From assembly GCA_023433205.1 (NCBI GenBank), contig JAEZDS010000029.1:1-17571 (forward strand): DNA of 17,571 bases, written 5' to 3'. The position numbers and the translations under genes are program-made. Source of the DNA: Bacteroidota bacterium (GTDB lineage Bacteria > Bacteroidota > Bacteroidia > B-17B0 > Aurantibacillaceae). Positions 8,183 to 16,329 of the stretch are shown here, in pieces (positions within the stretch are counted from its first letter, which is position 1; every line of letters begins with the position of its first letter). Under the pieces are notes generated by a model that did no database searches, had not been told where the DNA came from, and worked only from the letters and a program-made list of their open reading frames with translations.

Positions 8183-9598
8183 ATGGAAGTATTTGGAATC
8201 TACAGCGGAGGAGAATTTATAAATAAAGGAAAGACCCTGGAGGTGCTTAACAAGTACAACGGGAAAGCAGCGGGCAGCACTTTCCTGGCAGATGAGGCTC
8301 TGCTTGATAAAACCATAACCGCCGCGCAAAAAAGCCAGCCTGTTTTACAAAAGCTAAGCGCTTCTGAAAAATCTGAGGCCCTTCGTTATATAGGCGAAAA
8401 ATTAACTGAGAACAAAAACAAACACGCACGGCTGTTATCTGAAGAGAGCGGCAAACCTCTTTTTTATGCAATGGCTGAAGTAACAAGAGCCGCCACTACT
8501 TTTAACATTGCCTCAGAAGAATGTAAAAGACTGCCCCGTGAGTATTTAGGACTTGACTGGACAACTGCCGGAAAGAACCGCGAAGGTCTGGTCAAATATT
8601 TTCCCGCCGGTATAGTTGCCGGCATCTCTCCCTTTAATTTCCCCCTGAACCTTGCCGTTCATAAAATTGCTCCTGCAATAGCGGCCGGATGCCCCATTAT
8701 CCTTAAACCCGCCAGCAGCACACCACTCTCAACACTGGCCCTGGCAAAAATTATCAGCGAAACCGGTCTGCCCGCCGGTTCGGTAAATATATTGCCCATG
8801 GACAGAAAAACAGGAAATCTGCTTGCCACCGACGAACGAATAAAAGTGCTGAGTTTTACCGGATCACCGGAAGTGGGCTGGGAGTTAAAAAAACAAAGCG
8901 GCAAAAAGAAGGTAGTGCTGGAACTTGGTGGCAACGCAGCTGTGATCATTACCGGAAGCGCAGATCCTGAGGCTATTCTGGATACCTGTGTAACAGGAGC
9001 ATTTGCTTATAGCGGGCAGATCTGCATTCACGCGCAACGCTTTTATGTACATCCGGCACATTACGATACATTTTTAAGACTGTTCGTGAGTAAAGCAGAA
9101 AAACTCACTGCTGACGACCCCTTAAAAGAACACACCAGGCTTTCAAACATGATTGATGAGCAAAACGCCGGAAGGGTTGAGCAGTGGGTGCGGGAGGCGA
9201 AAGACGCCGGGGCGGAAATCATGTGCGGGGGCAGCCGTGAGGGCGCTTTTATGCCGGCTACGGTTCTTACCGGCACCAATCACACAATGAAGGTTAATGC
9301 TGAGGAAGTTTTTGGTCCGGTTGTATGTATTGAAAAGTACGATGGCAGTATTGCAAACGCGGTTGAACTGGTAAATAACAGCCGCTTTGGTTTGCAGTGT
9401 GGAATTTTCACCGATTCAGTCACTGAACTTGATTTTGCCTTTAGCCATCTTGAAGTCGGCGGCGTAATTCACAACGATGTACCCACTCTAAGATTTGACC
9501 ACATGCCCTATGGCGGTGTAAAAGACAGCGGTCTGGGTCGGGAGGGTGTTAAATACGCGATCATGGACATGATGGAGACCAGGGTTTTGGTGAAGTAA
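8183..9598 (+). CDS. Aldehyde dehydrogenase family protein (NAD(P)+-dependent)
   Basis: 471 residues from the ATG at 8183. The frame is open to an ATG at 8099, but those 28 extra codons read partly through the heptamer repeat and do not look like protein, so I reject that start. It oxidises an aldehyde to the acid in the cytoplasm. Landmarks: substrate and cofactor region FNFPLNLAVHKIAPAIAAG, FTGSPEVGW, general-base Glu247 in ELGGN, catalytic Cys281 in YSGQICIHAQR (34 residues after Glu247, as in classical ALDHs), EVFGPVV, and the C-terminal PYGGVKDSGLGREG. The substrate is not determinable. The short tail and the CIHAQR motif suggest the lactaldehyde/ALDH21-like side of the superfamily, with low confidence. 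It stands alone on the plus strand, divergent from nfu. No perfect promoter is visible; TACTTTTA at 8170-8177 is close to the ATG. Confidence 0.92.
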   Translation: MEVFGIYSGGEFINKGKTLEVLNKYNGKAAGSTFLADEALLDKTITAAQKSQPVLQKLSASEKSEALRYIGEKLTENKNKHARLLSEESGKPLFYAMAEVTRAATTFNIASEECKRLPREYLGLDWTTAGKNREGLVKYFPAGIVAGISPFNFPLNLAVHKIAPAIAAGCPIILKPASSTPLSTLALAKIISETGLPAGSVNILPMDRKTGNLLATDERIKVLSFTGSPEVGWELKKQSGKKKVVLELGGNAAVIITGSADPEAILDTCVTGAFAYSGQICIHAQRFYVHPAHYDTFLRLFVSKAEKLTADDPLKEHTRLSNMIDEQNAGRVEQWVREAKDAGAEIMCGGSREGAFMPATVLTGTNHTMKVNAEEVFGPVVCIEKYDGSIANAVELVNNSRFGLQCGIFTDSVTELDFAFSHLEVGGVIHNDVPTLRFDHMPYGGVKDSGLGREGVKYAIMDMMETRVLVK

Positions 9599-9602
9599 GT
9601 AA

Positions 9603-9633
9603 TTTGTATGGGGGATTTTTATATTTTTATTTG
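9603..9633 (+). promoter_or_regulatory. Candidate promoter for the 929-residue T9SS cargo gene
   Basis: TTTG at 9603-9606 and TTTATTTG at 9626-9633 are separated by exactly 19 bp, fitting the Bacteroidota -33 (TTG) and -7 (TAnnTTTG) arrangement with one mismatch in the -7 box. It would give a leader of roughly 40 nt before the ATG at 9682. Sequence match only. Confidence 0.35.
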
Positions 9634-9640
9634 AGCTAAG

Positions 9641-9654
9641 GCAGAATTTTCTGC
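9641..9654. other. Short inverted repeat in the leader of the T9SS cargo gene
   Basis: GCAGAATTTTCTGC is a 6-bp perfect inverted repeat with a 2-nt centre, lying just after the candidate -7 box and 27 bp before the ATG. It could be an operator or a small leader hairpin. There is no T-run, so it is not a convincing terminator for the aldehyde dehydrogenase gene. Confidence 0.3.
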
Positions 9655-9681
9655 AGGCGATAATAACTAAACTGTCCACCC

Positions 9682-12471
9682 ATGAAAAAAATTTACACTA
9701 TTCTTCATGCAGTACTTGCTACTGCCATTCCCGTTCAGTTGTTTGCGCAATGCGCCACAAGTGTAACAGTGGGAACATCAAGCAACCTTTTTACCATCAT
9801 CCGCAATGGCAACAATCCGGTTGCTGCCGACAAGGATCTTAACATGGTAACTTTTATACACCGCAATAACGCTGCGGCTTACGGCGGAAATTCCGGAGAG
9901 CTGCGTTACGACCGGTCAATAAACGGCGGTACCACGTGGAGTGTTGATATTGGCGTGATGAATCCTTCAAATACCTATCCCGCCCGGTACCCGAACATGG
10001 CAATTTACAATCCAAGTCTGAATACAAATCCGGCCAACTCTTACGTTTCATACATGGCCGCCACCATCGATCCCAATAATGTTGCCAATCCCTGGAACGG
10101 CATGGTTTCAGGTGTACAGAATTTTGGCGGCACAGGCATTACCGAAAGTTACAATCAACCGGTGATAAACCCTCAGCTGATCCCGCATTCTGTGGTTAAA
10201 GGAGCGCCCGGCGTTTTCTGGGCAATAGATGCATTGCTGAACAACAACGTTATTACAGGCTTTGCAGTTTACAAAGGAACCTGGAGCAGCACCAGCTCTG
10301 ATATTGTATGGGCACACAACTTCTCTGTATCACCAACTTTTCTGGCCGGCCCGGTCCAGGATTACAACATAGCTTTTGATCCCAGCGGCACCAACGGCTG
10401 GTTTTGTGCCAACATGCACGTTAGCGGCGGACCCACGACTGCGGCCTATTACCCCACTCTGTGGCACACGTCAAATGGAGGAACCAGCTGGATAGGTCCC
10501 ATTACTGTTGATCTTTCAAAGTTCGGCTGTTTCAGCAGCTTTATCAGCAGTTCAAATGCGGCATCGGCAAACTGGGAACATGATCTTGTGGTTGATGTGA
10601 ACGGTAACCCCCACATCTTTACAACCATTATGAACAGCAACAGTTACGGATTGTATTATACCCAGAACCATGCCATGTTCGACATTACGCTCGACCAGGG
10701 AGTTTGGGCTGCCTATCCTGTGGCAAATACAAATGCGGGCCTTGCAACCTACGGCACCTCGCCTGATATCGCGCAAATGGGTCTGGCTCCACAGGCGGCA
10801 CGCACCGCCGATGGCAGCAAAGTGTTTTTTACCTGGGCCGATAACAGCAACTATTCACTGGGAAGTGCCAACACCTCCCCAAACCTTTTTACAAGGGCTT
10901 ACGATGTGCAGGCAAGAATGTGGACAGCCACAAAAGATGTTACATCGTGTAACAGTGCAATGGCAGGCAAGATCCTTTTTCCTCACCTTGCACCCGAGGT
11001 GCTTCAGCCTACCAACAACACCTATAAACTGGCCACTGTTTACGCTGAGATGAGTGTTCCCAATAACGCCCTGCAGGTAACCAACTTTTATTTTGCCGAC
11101 AATGTCACCTATTCCGCTTCCGAATTCAGTATCGCGCTGCCGGCCGCATCAGTTACCATACAACAGGGAAGTTCACTACTGCTTTGTCCGAACACTACAG
11201 TTAACATTAATGTTACGGGCGGCGCAGGTCAGGCGTTATGGAATACAGGCGCCACCACTCCAACCATTGGAATAAGTACCGGCACCAACAATATGTATAT
11301 AGTAACGGCGCAAAAAAATTGTTATGTAGGCAGCGACACTATTGTTGTAAACAATCTCACTGTGAACCCCGCAGCCATAACCACCCCTGTTTGTCCGGGC
11401 AATACAGTTGCAGTCAGTATTTCGGGTAATGCCAATAGTTATACCTGGATGCCTGGCGCCATCCCCGGCTCAACGGCGGTACTGGTTGCAGGCAACACGC
11501 CTGAATTCACTGTACACGCCAGCGGTGATGGCTGTGTGTCGCAGCATACTGTTGCCATTAATCTTTTAAGTCCCCCCACCATTAACATCACTGGCAACGA
11601 CACAGCCTGCTCGGGGGCGCCTGTAAGTTTCACCGCTGACGGGGGAACCACTTATATGTGGCCGGCCGGATCAAACAACAATGTGCTTACCGTTAGTCCA
11701 ACACAAAACACCGTTTATACTGTTATAGGCACAGCCGCCAATACCTGCACCAATTCAGCGAGTATCAGTATTACCGTGATCCCTTCGCCTACTTTACTTG
11801 TTTCATCCAGCAGCACAGTAATTTGCGCCGGTGCTTCGGCAACGCTGGTAGCGCTGGGAACTCCAGGCTATAGCTGGAGTACGGGAAATATAACAAACAC
11901 CGCCCAGGTTACGCCTGCCACTACCAGCACTTTTATGGTAACAGGCTTCGCAGCCAACGGATGTGGCAGCAGTCATGTATTCACGATTACAGTTAATCCT
12001 TTGCCGGCCCTCGGCGTCATTAGCTCTCACAGTGTTCTGTGCATAGGCGCTAAAGCAACGCTAACCGCAACGGGGGCGCAAACTTATACCTGGACCAACC
12101 CGCTCTCAACAAACGTCAGCGTGCAGGTGTCACCTTCTGTCACCACCAATTACGTGCTTCATGGCAAAAGCGCTGACAACTGCAGCAACACTTTTACTTA
12201 TACGCAGGTGGTTTCTGACTGTACAGGACTTAACGAAGAATATAACGCCGTTAACTCTCTGGAAATATTTCCCAATCCAAACAGCGGCACCTTCACCATC
12301 AAAGTGGCGGCAGCTTCAGAAGTTGTAATTTATAATCAGCTTGGCCAGGAAGTGCGCCGGTATGCGCCGGAAAAATTTAACGCACAGCAGCTTACTGTTG
12401 AATTGTTTGAGGAGGGATTGTATTTTGTGCAGTGCGGACGAATCTACAGCAAGCTAATTGTTTCAAGATGA
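9682..12471 (+). CDS. Secreted T9SS cargo protein: Asp-box region, five Ig-like repeats, type A sorting domain
   Basis: 929 residues. The signal peptide covers about 1-22 (ends QLFAQ). Residues about 25-485 form a large region with two Asp-box-like motifs (SINGGTTWS near 79; TSNGGTSW near 263), suggesting a sialidase/BNR-type beta-propeller, though no catalytic residues can be assigned. Residues about 490-850 hold five repeated Ig-like/PKD-like units of about 70-73 residues, each opening with a conserved Cys (near 501, 570, 643, 714, 787: LLCPN, PVCPG, TACSG, VICAG, VLCIG) and containing a YxW or similar core (SYTWMPG, YMWPAG, YSWSTG, YTWTNP). Residues about 858-929 are a T9SS type A sorting domain (LEIFPNPNSGTFTIKV to YSKLIVSR). 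It is expected to be exported by Sec, then through T9SS, and attached to or released from the surface. An adhesin or glycan-binding role is inference. It has its own candidate promoter. Confidence 0.9.
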   Translation: MKKIYTILHAVLATAIPVQLFAQCATSVTVGTSSNLFTIIRNGNNPVAADKDLNMVTFIHRNNAAAYGGNSGELRYDRSINGGTTWSVDIGVMNPSNTYPARYPNMAIYNPSLNTNPANSYVSYMAATIDPNNVANPWNGMVSGVQNFGGTGITESYNQPVINPQLIPHSVVKGAPGVFWAIDALLNNNVITGFAVYKGTWSSTSSDIVWAHNFSVSPTFLAGPVQDYNIAFDPSGTNGWFCANMHVSGGPTTAAYYPTLWHTSNGGTSWIGPITVDLSKFGCFSSFISSSNAASANWEHDLVVDVNGNPHIFTTIMNSNSYGLYYTQNHAMFDITLDQGVWAAYPVANTNAGLATYGTSPDIAQMGLAPQAARTADGSKVFFTWADNSNYSLGSANTSPNLFTRAYDVQARMWTATKDVTSCNSAMAGKILFPHLAPEVLQPTNNTYKLATVYAEMSVPNNALQVTNFYFADNVTYSASEFSIALPAASVTIQQGSSLLLCPNTTVNINVTGGAGQALWNTGATTPTIGISTGTNNMYIVTAQKNCYVGSDTIVVNNLTVNPAAITTPVCPGNTVAVSISGNANSYTWMPGAIPGSTAVLVAGNTPEFTVHASGDGCVSQHTVAINLLSPPTINITGNDTACSGAPVSFTADGGTTYMWPAGSNNNVLTVSPTQNTVYTVIGTAANTCTNSASISITVIPSPTLLVSSSSTVICAGASATLVALGTPGYSWSTGNITNTAQVTPATTSTFMVTGFAANGCGSSHVFTITVNPLPALGVISSHSVLCIGAKATLTATGAQTYTWTNPLSTNVSVQVSPSVTTNYVLHGKSADNCSNTFTYTQVVSDCTGLNEEYNAVNSLEIFPNPNSGTFTIKVAAASEVVIYNQLGQEVRRYAPEKFNAQQLTVELFEEGLYFVQCGRIYSKLIVSR

Positions 12472-12522
12472 AAGCGGTAAACATGCCGCTGAGATTTGCC
12501 GGCTGAATGCCTGCAAAAAATA

Positions 12523-12530
12523 TATCTTTG
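12523..12530 (+). promoter_or_regulatory. Candidate -7 element for yebC-recJ (TATCTTTG)
   Basis: TATCTTTG is an exact match to TAnnTTTG, 22 bp before the yebC ATG, giving a leader of about 15 nt. The -33 element is weak: CTG at 12503-12505 is at 17-bp spacing and TTTG at 12495-12498 is at 24 bp. It would drive yebC and the directly following recJ. Confidence 0.45.
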
Positions 12531-12552
12531 TTTTCCTTTGAACTGAAAAATT

Positions 12553-13266
12553 ATGGGAAGAATATTTGAGACGCGTAAGGCTACCATGTTCAAGCGTTAT
12601 GCCCGCATGGCAAAAGCTTTTACAAAAATTGGCCGCGAACTTGTGATGGCAGTGAAGCTGGGGGGGCCGAATCCTGAGAGCAATCCCCGCCTGCGAATGG
12701 TAATGCAAAATGCCAAGGCAGTGAACATGCCCAAGGCCAATGTGGAAGCCGCCATTAAACGTGCCAGTGAAAAAGACTCAAGCAACTACGACGAGGTAAT
12801 TTACGAAGGTTATGCACCGCACGGCGTTCCGGTATTAGTGGAATGTACTACAAACAATCCTACCCGTACTGTTGCCAGCGTGCGTATGTATTTCAGCAGG
12901 GCAAATGGTTCGCTGGGAACAAATGGCTCGGTGAGCTTTATGTTCAGTCACATCGCGCTATTTAAAATCGATGCGGCAGGACTCGATAAGGACGATCTGG
13001 AGCTAGAACTGATCGATCATGGCCTGGAAGACATTAATCTGGATGAAGAAAATAACCAGTTCATTATTCAAACCCAGTTTACAGACTATGGCAGGATGCA
13101 GTCGGCGCTTGAACAGAAAGGTATTAATGTGCTTGAAACAAGCAAGACCTATATTCCTACCACTACCAAAGAACTCAGTGCCGAGCAGGAGGCTGAGGTA
13201 ATGGCCATGATAGAGAAGATGGAGGAGGACGATGACATTCAGGCGGTGTATCATAACATAGCATAA
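12553..13266 (+). CDS. yebC: YebC/PmpR (TACO1) family protein
   Basis: 237 residues, normal for the family. The N-terminus (MGRIFETRKATMFKRYARMA) is the Bacteroidota form of the usual MAGHSKW start, followed by FTKIGRELVMAVKLGGPNPESN and RLRMVMQNAKAVNMPKANVE, then YEGYAPHGVPVLVECTTNNPTRT and the NGSLGTNGSVSFMF segment, all hallmarks of the three-domain YebC fold. The acidic C-terminus (KMEEDDDIQ) is typical. Family knowledge: members were long annotated as DNA-binding regulators; more recent work ties YebC and mitochondrial TACO1 to ribosomes and to relief of stalling at proline-rich stretches. It is cytoplasmic. The stop codon directly abuts the open recJ frame, so the two genes are probably co-transcribed and translationally coupled. 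Confidence 0.95.
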   Translation: MGRIFETRKATMFKRYARMAKAFTKIGRELVMAVKLGGPNPESNPRLRMVMQNAKAVNMPKANVEAAIKRASEKDSSNYDEVIYEGYAPHGVPVLVECTTNNPTRTVASVRMYFSRANGSLGTNGSVSFMFSHIALFKIDAAGLDKDDLELELIDHGLEDINLDEENNQFIIQTQFTDYGRMQSALEQKGINVLETSKTYIPTTTKELSAEQEAEVMAMIEKMEEDDDIQAVYHNIA

Positions 13267-13317
13267 CTGGAAAAGCTCTGGAAAATATCAGAACAGGAGG
13301 TTCCACTCGAACTGCAG

Positions 13318-14970
13318 ATGCAGCTCAAGGTTGATCATGTGATCGCAAAACTACTGAGGTTAAGAAACATCAAAACCTTTGAGGAAGCACGTACCTTTTT
13401 CAGGCCCGAGCTTAAGCACCTTCACGATCCTTTTCTTATGCTGGGAATGCGCGAAGCGGTGAGCAGGATAATTAAAGCTATTGAGCAAGACGAGAAGGTT
13501 CTGATCTACGGAGATTACGATGTTGACGGCACCACTGCTGTAAGTATCGTTTTTAGTTTCTTTTCAAAACACATCAATAAACTGAGGTACTATATTCCTG
13601 ATCGTTATAAGGAAGGTTATGGGATCTCAACCCAGGGCATAGATTATGCAGCGGAAAACGGTTATACACTTATTATAGCCCTCGACTGCGGCATAAAAGC
13701 GAATGAAAAGGTGATGTATGCCAATGAAAAGAAAATTGATTTTATCATCTGTGATCACCACCTTCCCGGTTCTGTTTTACCGCCTGCTGTGGCAGTGCTT
13801 GATCCCAAACAGGAGGCCTGTAATTATCCGTACAAAGAACTCAGCGGCGCGGGTATAGGCTTTAAACTTATACAGGCATTTTCAATTGACCGCGGTCTGC
13901 CGCAGGAAACATGTTACAAATACCTTGACCTGGTGGCAACGAGTATTGCGGCAGATATTGTTCCCATTACAGGCGAGAACCGGGTGCTTGCCTATTACGG
14001 ACTTGCAAAGATCAACCAGGATCCGTCTCCGGGAATAAAAGCATTGCTTAATATCAATCAGCTGAAGTCTGCGGTTAATATAAATACACTGGTGTTTACG
14101 CTTGGACCCCGTATTAATGCCGCCGGCCGAATTGAACATGGCAGCAAGGCCGTAGAGCTTTTGATCTGTACGGATGAGAGCGAGGCCGAGACCCTGGCAG
14201 CGGCTATTGACAATACCAATTCACAACGCAAGGACCTTGATCTTGGCATAACCACAGAAGCATTTCAGCTGCTTGAGAATGAGGTGAACGGCGCGACCAA
14301 AAGAACCACTGTACTTTTTAACGAAACCTGGCACAAGGGTGTGATAGGAATTGTAGCTTCGCGTCTCATAGAAAAATATTACAGGCCTACAATTATTTTA
14401 ACAGAGAGTGAAGGCAAGATAACCGGCAGCGCCAGAAGTGTGCGTGAGTATGATGTTTACAGCGCCATTGAGCAGTGCAGCGATCTGCTCGACCAGTTTG
14501 GCGGCCACAAATTCGCGGCGGGACTTTCACTGAAGCGCGAAAACTTTCCTGCCTTTGCGCAAAGGTTTGAAGAAGTGGTGGCAGCCTCCATCACAGCCGA
14601 ACAACTCACCCCAAAAATTGAAATAGATGCAGAGCTGCAGTTTCACGAGATCAACCCAAAACTGCTGAGGATCTTAAAACAGTTTGCGCCGCATGGGCCC
14701 GAGAACATGACCCCTGTTTTTTGCAGCAGAAATGTTTTTGATACAGGCTGGGGCCAGGTATTCGGCAACAACCACCTGCGACTGGAATTATACCAGAAAG
14801 ACAATCCCAACCAGCGTTTTCACGCGGTAGCATTTGACAAGGGTGACTACGTACATTTTTTTCAGCGCAAGATCCCTATGGACATTGTTTTTAAACTACA
14901 GGAAAACGAGATGCGTGGAGTTACTTCTTTGCAGCTGGTGATTGAGGACCTGAGGGTGAATGAGGGGTAG
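13318..14970 (+). CDS. recJ: Single-stranded-DNA-specific 5'-3' exonuclease RecJ
   Basis: 550 residues from the ATG at 13318. RecJ degrades single-stranded DNA in recombination and repair (RecF pathway, mismatch and base-excision repair). Visible DHH-family motifs: YGDYDVDGTT (Asp66, Asp68, Asp70), ALDCGI, the DHH triad Asp146-His147-His148, and DHHA1 GGHKFAAG (395-402), followed by the C-terminal OB-like domain (TGWGQVFGNNHLRLELYQ). The frame stays open upstream through 17 more codons to a CTG at 13267-13269, directly after the yebC TAA. That stretch (LEKLWKISEQEVPLELQ) resembles the usual RecJ N-terminus, in which a Trp lies a few residues from the start. The true start may therefore be CTG at 13267 (567 residues); 13318 is the first standard start codon. 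Confidence 0.95.
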   Translation: MQLKVDHVIAKLLRLRNIKTFEEARTFFRPELKHLHDPFLMLGMREAVSRIIKAIEQDEKVLIYGDYDVDGTTAVSIVFSFFSKHINKLRYYIPDRYKEGYGISTQGIDYAAENGYTLIIALDCGIKANEKVMYANEKKIDFIICDHHLPGSVLPPAVAVLDPKQEACNYPYKELSGAGIGFKLIQAFSIDRGLPQETCYKYLDLVATSIAADIVPITGENRVLAYYGLAKINQDPSPGIKALLNINQLKSAVNINTLVFTLGPRINAAGRIEHGSKAVELLICTDESEAETLAAAIDNTNSQRKDLDLGITTEAFQLLENEVNGATKRTTVLFNETWHKGVIGIVASRLIEKYYRPTIILTESEGKITGSARSVREYDVYSAIEQCSDLLDQFGGHKFAAGLSLKRENFPAFAQRFEEVVAASITAEQLTPKIEIDAELQFHEINPKLLRILKQFAPHGPENMTPVFCSRNVFDTGWGQVFGNNHLRLELYQKDNPNQRFHAVAFDKGDYVHFFQRKIPMDIVFKLQENEMRGVTSLQLVIEDLRVNEG

Positions 14971-15008
14971 CAGCGCGCCACGGCCCTGACAGGTCCCTCG
15001 CTTGCCCG

Positions 15009-15064
15009 CGTTTGTACCGTGCTAATCCGCGTTTGAAATGCGAACATCCGAGACAGGCGTTTCT
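15009..15064. repeat. Degenerate heptamer-phased motif in the convergent recJ gap
   Basis: CGTTTG occurs at 15009 and 15030 and CGTTTC at 15058, offsets of 21 and 28 bp, both multiples of seven. ATCCG also recurs 21 bp apart (15025 and 15046). GTTTGAAATGCGAAC at 15031-15045 matches GTTCGAAATGCGGAC at 8130-8144, the degraded edge of the heptamer array, at 13 of 15 positions. It could be an eroded relative of the arrays or a chance pattern. The rest of the 14971-15091 gap shows no convincing terminator. Confidence 0.35.
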
Positions 15065-15091
15065 AAAGCCATTGCATATGTGCTTGATTGC

Positions 15092-16327
15092 TCAACGCGC
15101 AATAAATATACGTTTTCTCGCCGCACTTCCTTCGTTATTCCTCAGCTCCAGAAAATACATTCCCTCTTCCAGGTCTCTCACATCCAACATAGCTGTGCCT
15201 TTCTTAAAAATAATTTCCTCTTTTTTAATTTCCCTGCCTACCTGGTCGCTCACCCATAAAAAAGCAGACTCATCATCCATGCTTTCTTTTTGTAAAGAGA
15301 TTTCGATCCGCTCATCCGCCGGGTTCGGCCACACCTTCAGTTCAACAATCGTAAATCGTAAATCGTAAATCGTCAATCCCACAGGACTGATCGAAATCGT
15401 CACCGTATCCCACTTCACCCCGCTACACCAGAGCTGCTGTCGTACCAAATAGGTGGTTGTTTCATTTGGTTTTGCCCAGAAGCCTGCAATCGTATCTATC
15501 GGCACAGAACTATCCGGCAACTTGTACCACTGGCAGGCGTAATCTATTCCCACATCCGGCTCACGCCCCAGAAAAATACTATCGCCGGGGATCATAAAAG
15601 TATCTCTGCCGGCAAAGGCGGGCAGTTCCATTTCTACGAGGGAGACGTCGTCGAAATAAGCGTCGGTAAAATTAGCTCCGTTGGTGCTTGTTTGAATAGA
15701 AACAGTTTGAGTCAAAAAGTTGGGTTTAAAGTTTCCTAAAACCAAATATTTTTCGTGTCCTTCGGCCACAAAGGTTCCAGAGACAGCCGTCCAGTTTAGG
15801 GTATCGATGACTGCGCTTCCAGTGTATGAAATTTGAGGTGTAAGGTAGGGAAGCGGTATCTTACAGTATTTAATTGTATCAATTTCAGAACCAGCAAATA
15901 GCATCGCAAAATCTGCGATACCCACAGGTGAGGCATTACGTATATTCACATAATATTGTCCGCAATATACTTTACCAGACTCAAGCTCTTTCTTTATTCG
16001 ATTTCTAGGATACCCTCTTGCAGAATCTGGACAACTTATATCCTGACAAAAATATGTGTAAAGCAGGTGTTTGAAACCAGTCCGTGGATATTGATATATT
16101 CCAGGGCCTCCAGGGGCATTATAAAATGGTGGGCCTAGTGTTCTCAGAGAGAATGCGCTTTTTAAGGTATCAATAGCACTCCAGCCGGTAACCCAATGGC
16201 CAAAAGGGTGCCAGGGCACGGTCTGCACTTCTTCGAAGCCTGGATTTATTATGTAATTCGCTATCTGCCCCTTATATGTTGAAAGTTTTATTAAGAATAA
16301 GAAGCTTAATAGAAGTACCCTAGTCAT
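15092..16327 (-). CDS. Secreted T9SS cargo protein with jelly-roll-like domain
   Basis: 411 residues with an N-terminal signal peptide (about 1-21, hydrophobic LLLSFLFLI). Residues about 24-235 look like a galactose-binding/carbohydrate-binding jelly-roll: it opens with NYIINPGFEEV and closes with AYFDDVSLVEME, a common bracket for such domains. Residues about 236-316 are Ig-like (AGRDTFMIPGDSIFLG; TTTYLVRQQLWCSGVKWDTV). Residues 318-327 are encoded by a heptamer DNA repeat. Residues about 328-411 are a T9SS type A sorting domain (LKVWPNPADERIEISL; LEEGMYFLELRN; KRIFIAR). It should be exported by Sec and T9SS; ligand and function are unknown. It starts 2 bp after the stop of the upstream cargo gene, so the two are probably one operon. 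It converges on recJ. Confidence 0.88.
   Translation of the reverse strand: MTRVLLLSFLFLIKLSTYKGQIANYIINPGFEEVQTVPWHPFGHWVTGWSAIDTLKSAFSLRTLGPPFYNAPGGPGIYQYPRTGFKHLLYTYFCQDISCPDSARGYPRNRIKKELESGKVYCGQYYVNIRNASPVGIADFAMLFAGSEIDTIKYCKIPLPYLTPQISYTGSAVIDTLNWTAVSGTFVAEGHEKYLVLGNFKPNFLTQTVSIQTSTNGANFTDAYFDDVSLVEMELPAFAGRDTFMIPGDSIFLGREPDVGIDYACQWYKLPDSSVPIDTIAGFWAKPNETTTYLVRQQLWCSGVKWDTVTISISPVGLTIYDLRFTIVELKVWPNPADERIEISLQKESMDDESAFLWVSDQVGREIKKEEIIFKKGTAMLDVRDLEEGMYFLELRNNEGSAARKRIFIAR
15347..15377 (-). repeat. Heptamer repeat inside a coding sequence (unit TACGATT)
   Basis: On the minus strand the sequence is one GACGATT followed by three TACGATT units (15374-15347), plus a preceding ATT. This is the same unit as the ACGATTG/T array at 8067-8117. 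It lies in frame within the T9SS cargo gene and encodes LTIYDLRFTI (residues 318-327), exactly between the Ig-like region and the sorting domain. Because 7 is not a multiple of 3, successive units are read in different frames; three units make 7 codons. Confidence 0.93.
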
Positions 16328-16329
16328 GC

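Noticed and set aside
8003..8329. 108-codon minus-strand frame across the repeats (YFVLRT and SSIVNRKSSIV peptides)
   Set aside because: The peptide is a translation of the heptamer arrays and of the antisense of the aldehyde dehydrogenase start; no protein character outside the repeat.
12473..12490. AGCGG/CCGCT stem as a terminator after the 929-residue cargo gene
   Set aside because: Only 5 bp of stem with an 8-nt loop and no T-run.
13282..13317. ATA or other near-start codons between CTG 13267 and ATG 13318 as the RecJ start
   Set aside because: They would remove the Trp-containing N-terminal segment that resembles RecJ, giving no advantage over the ATG.
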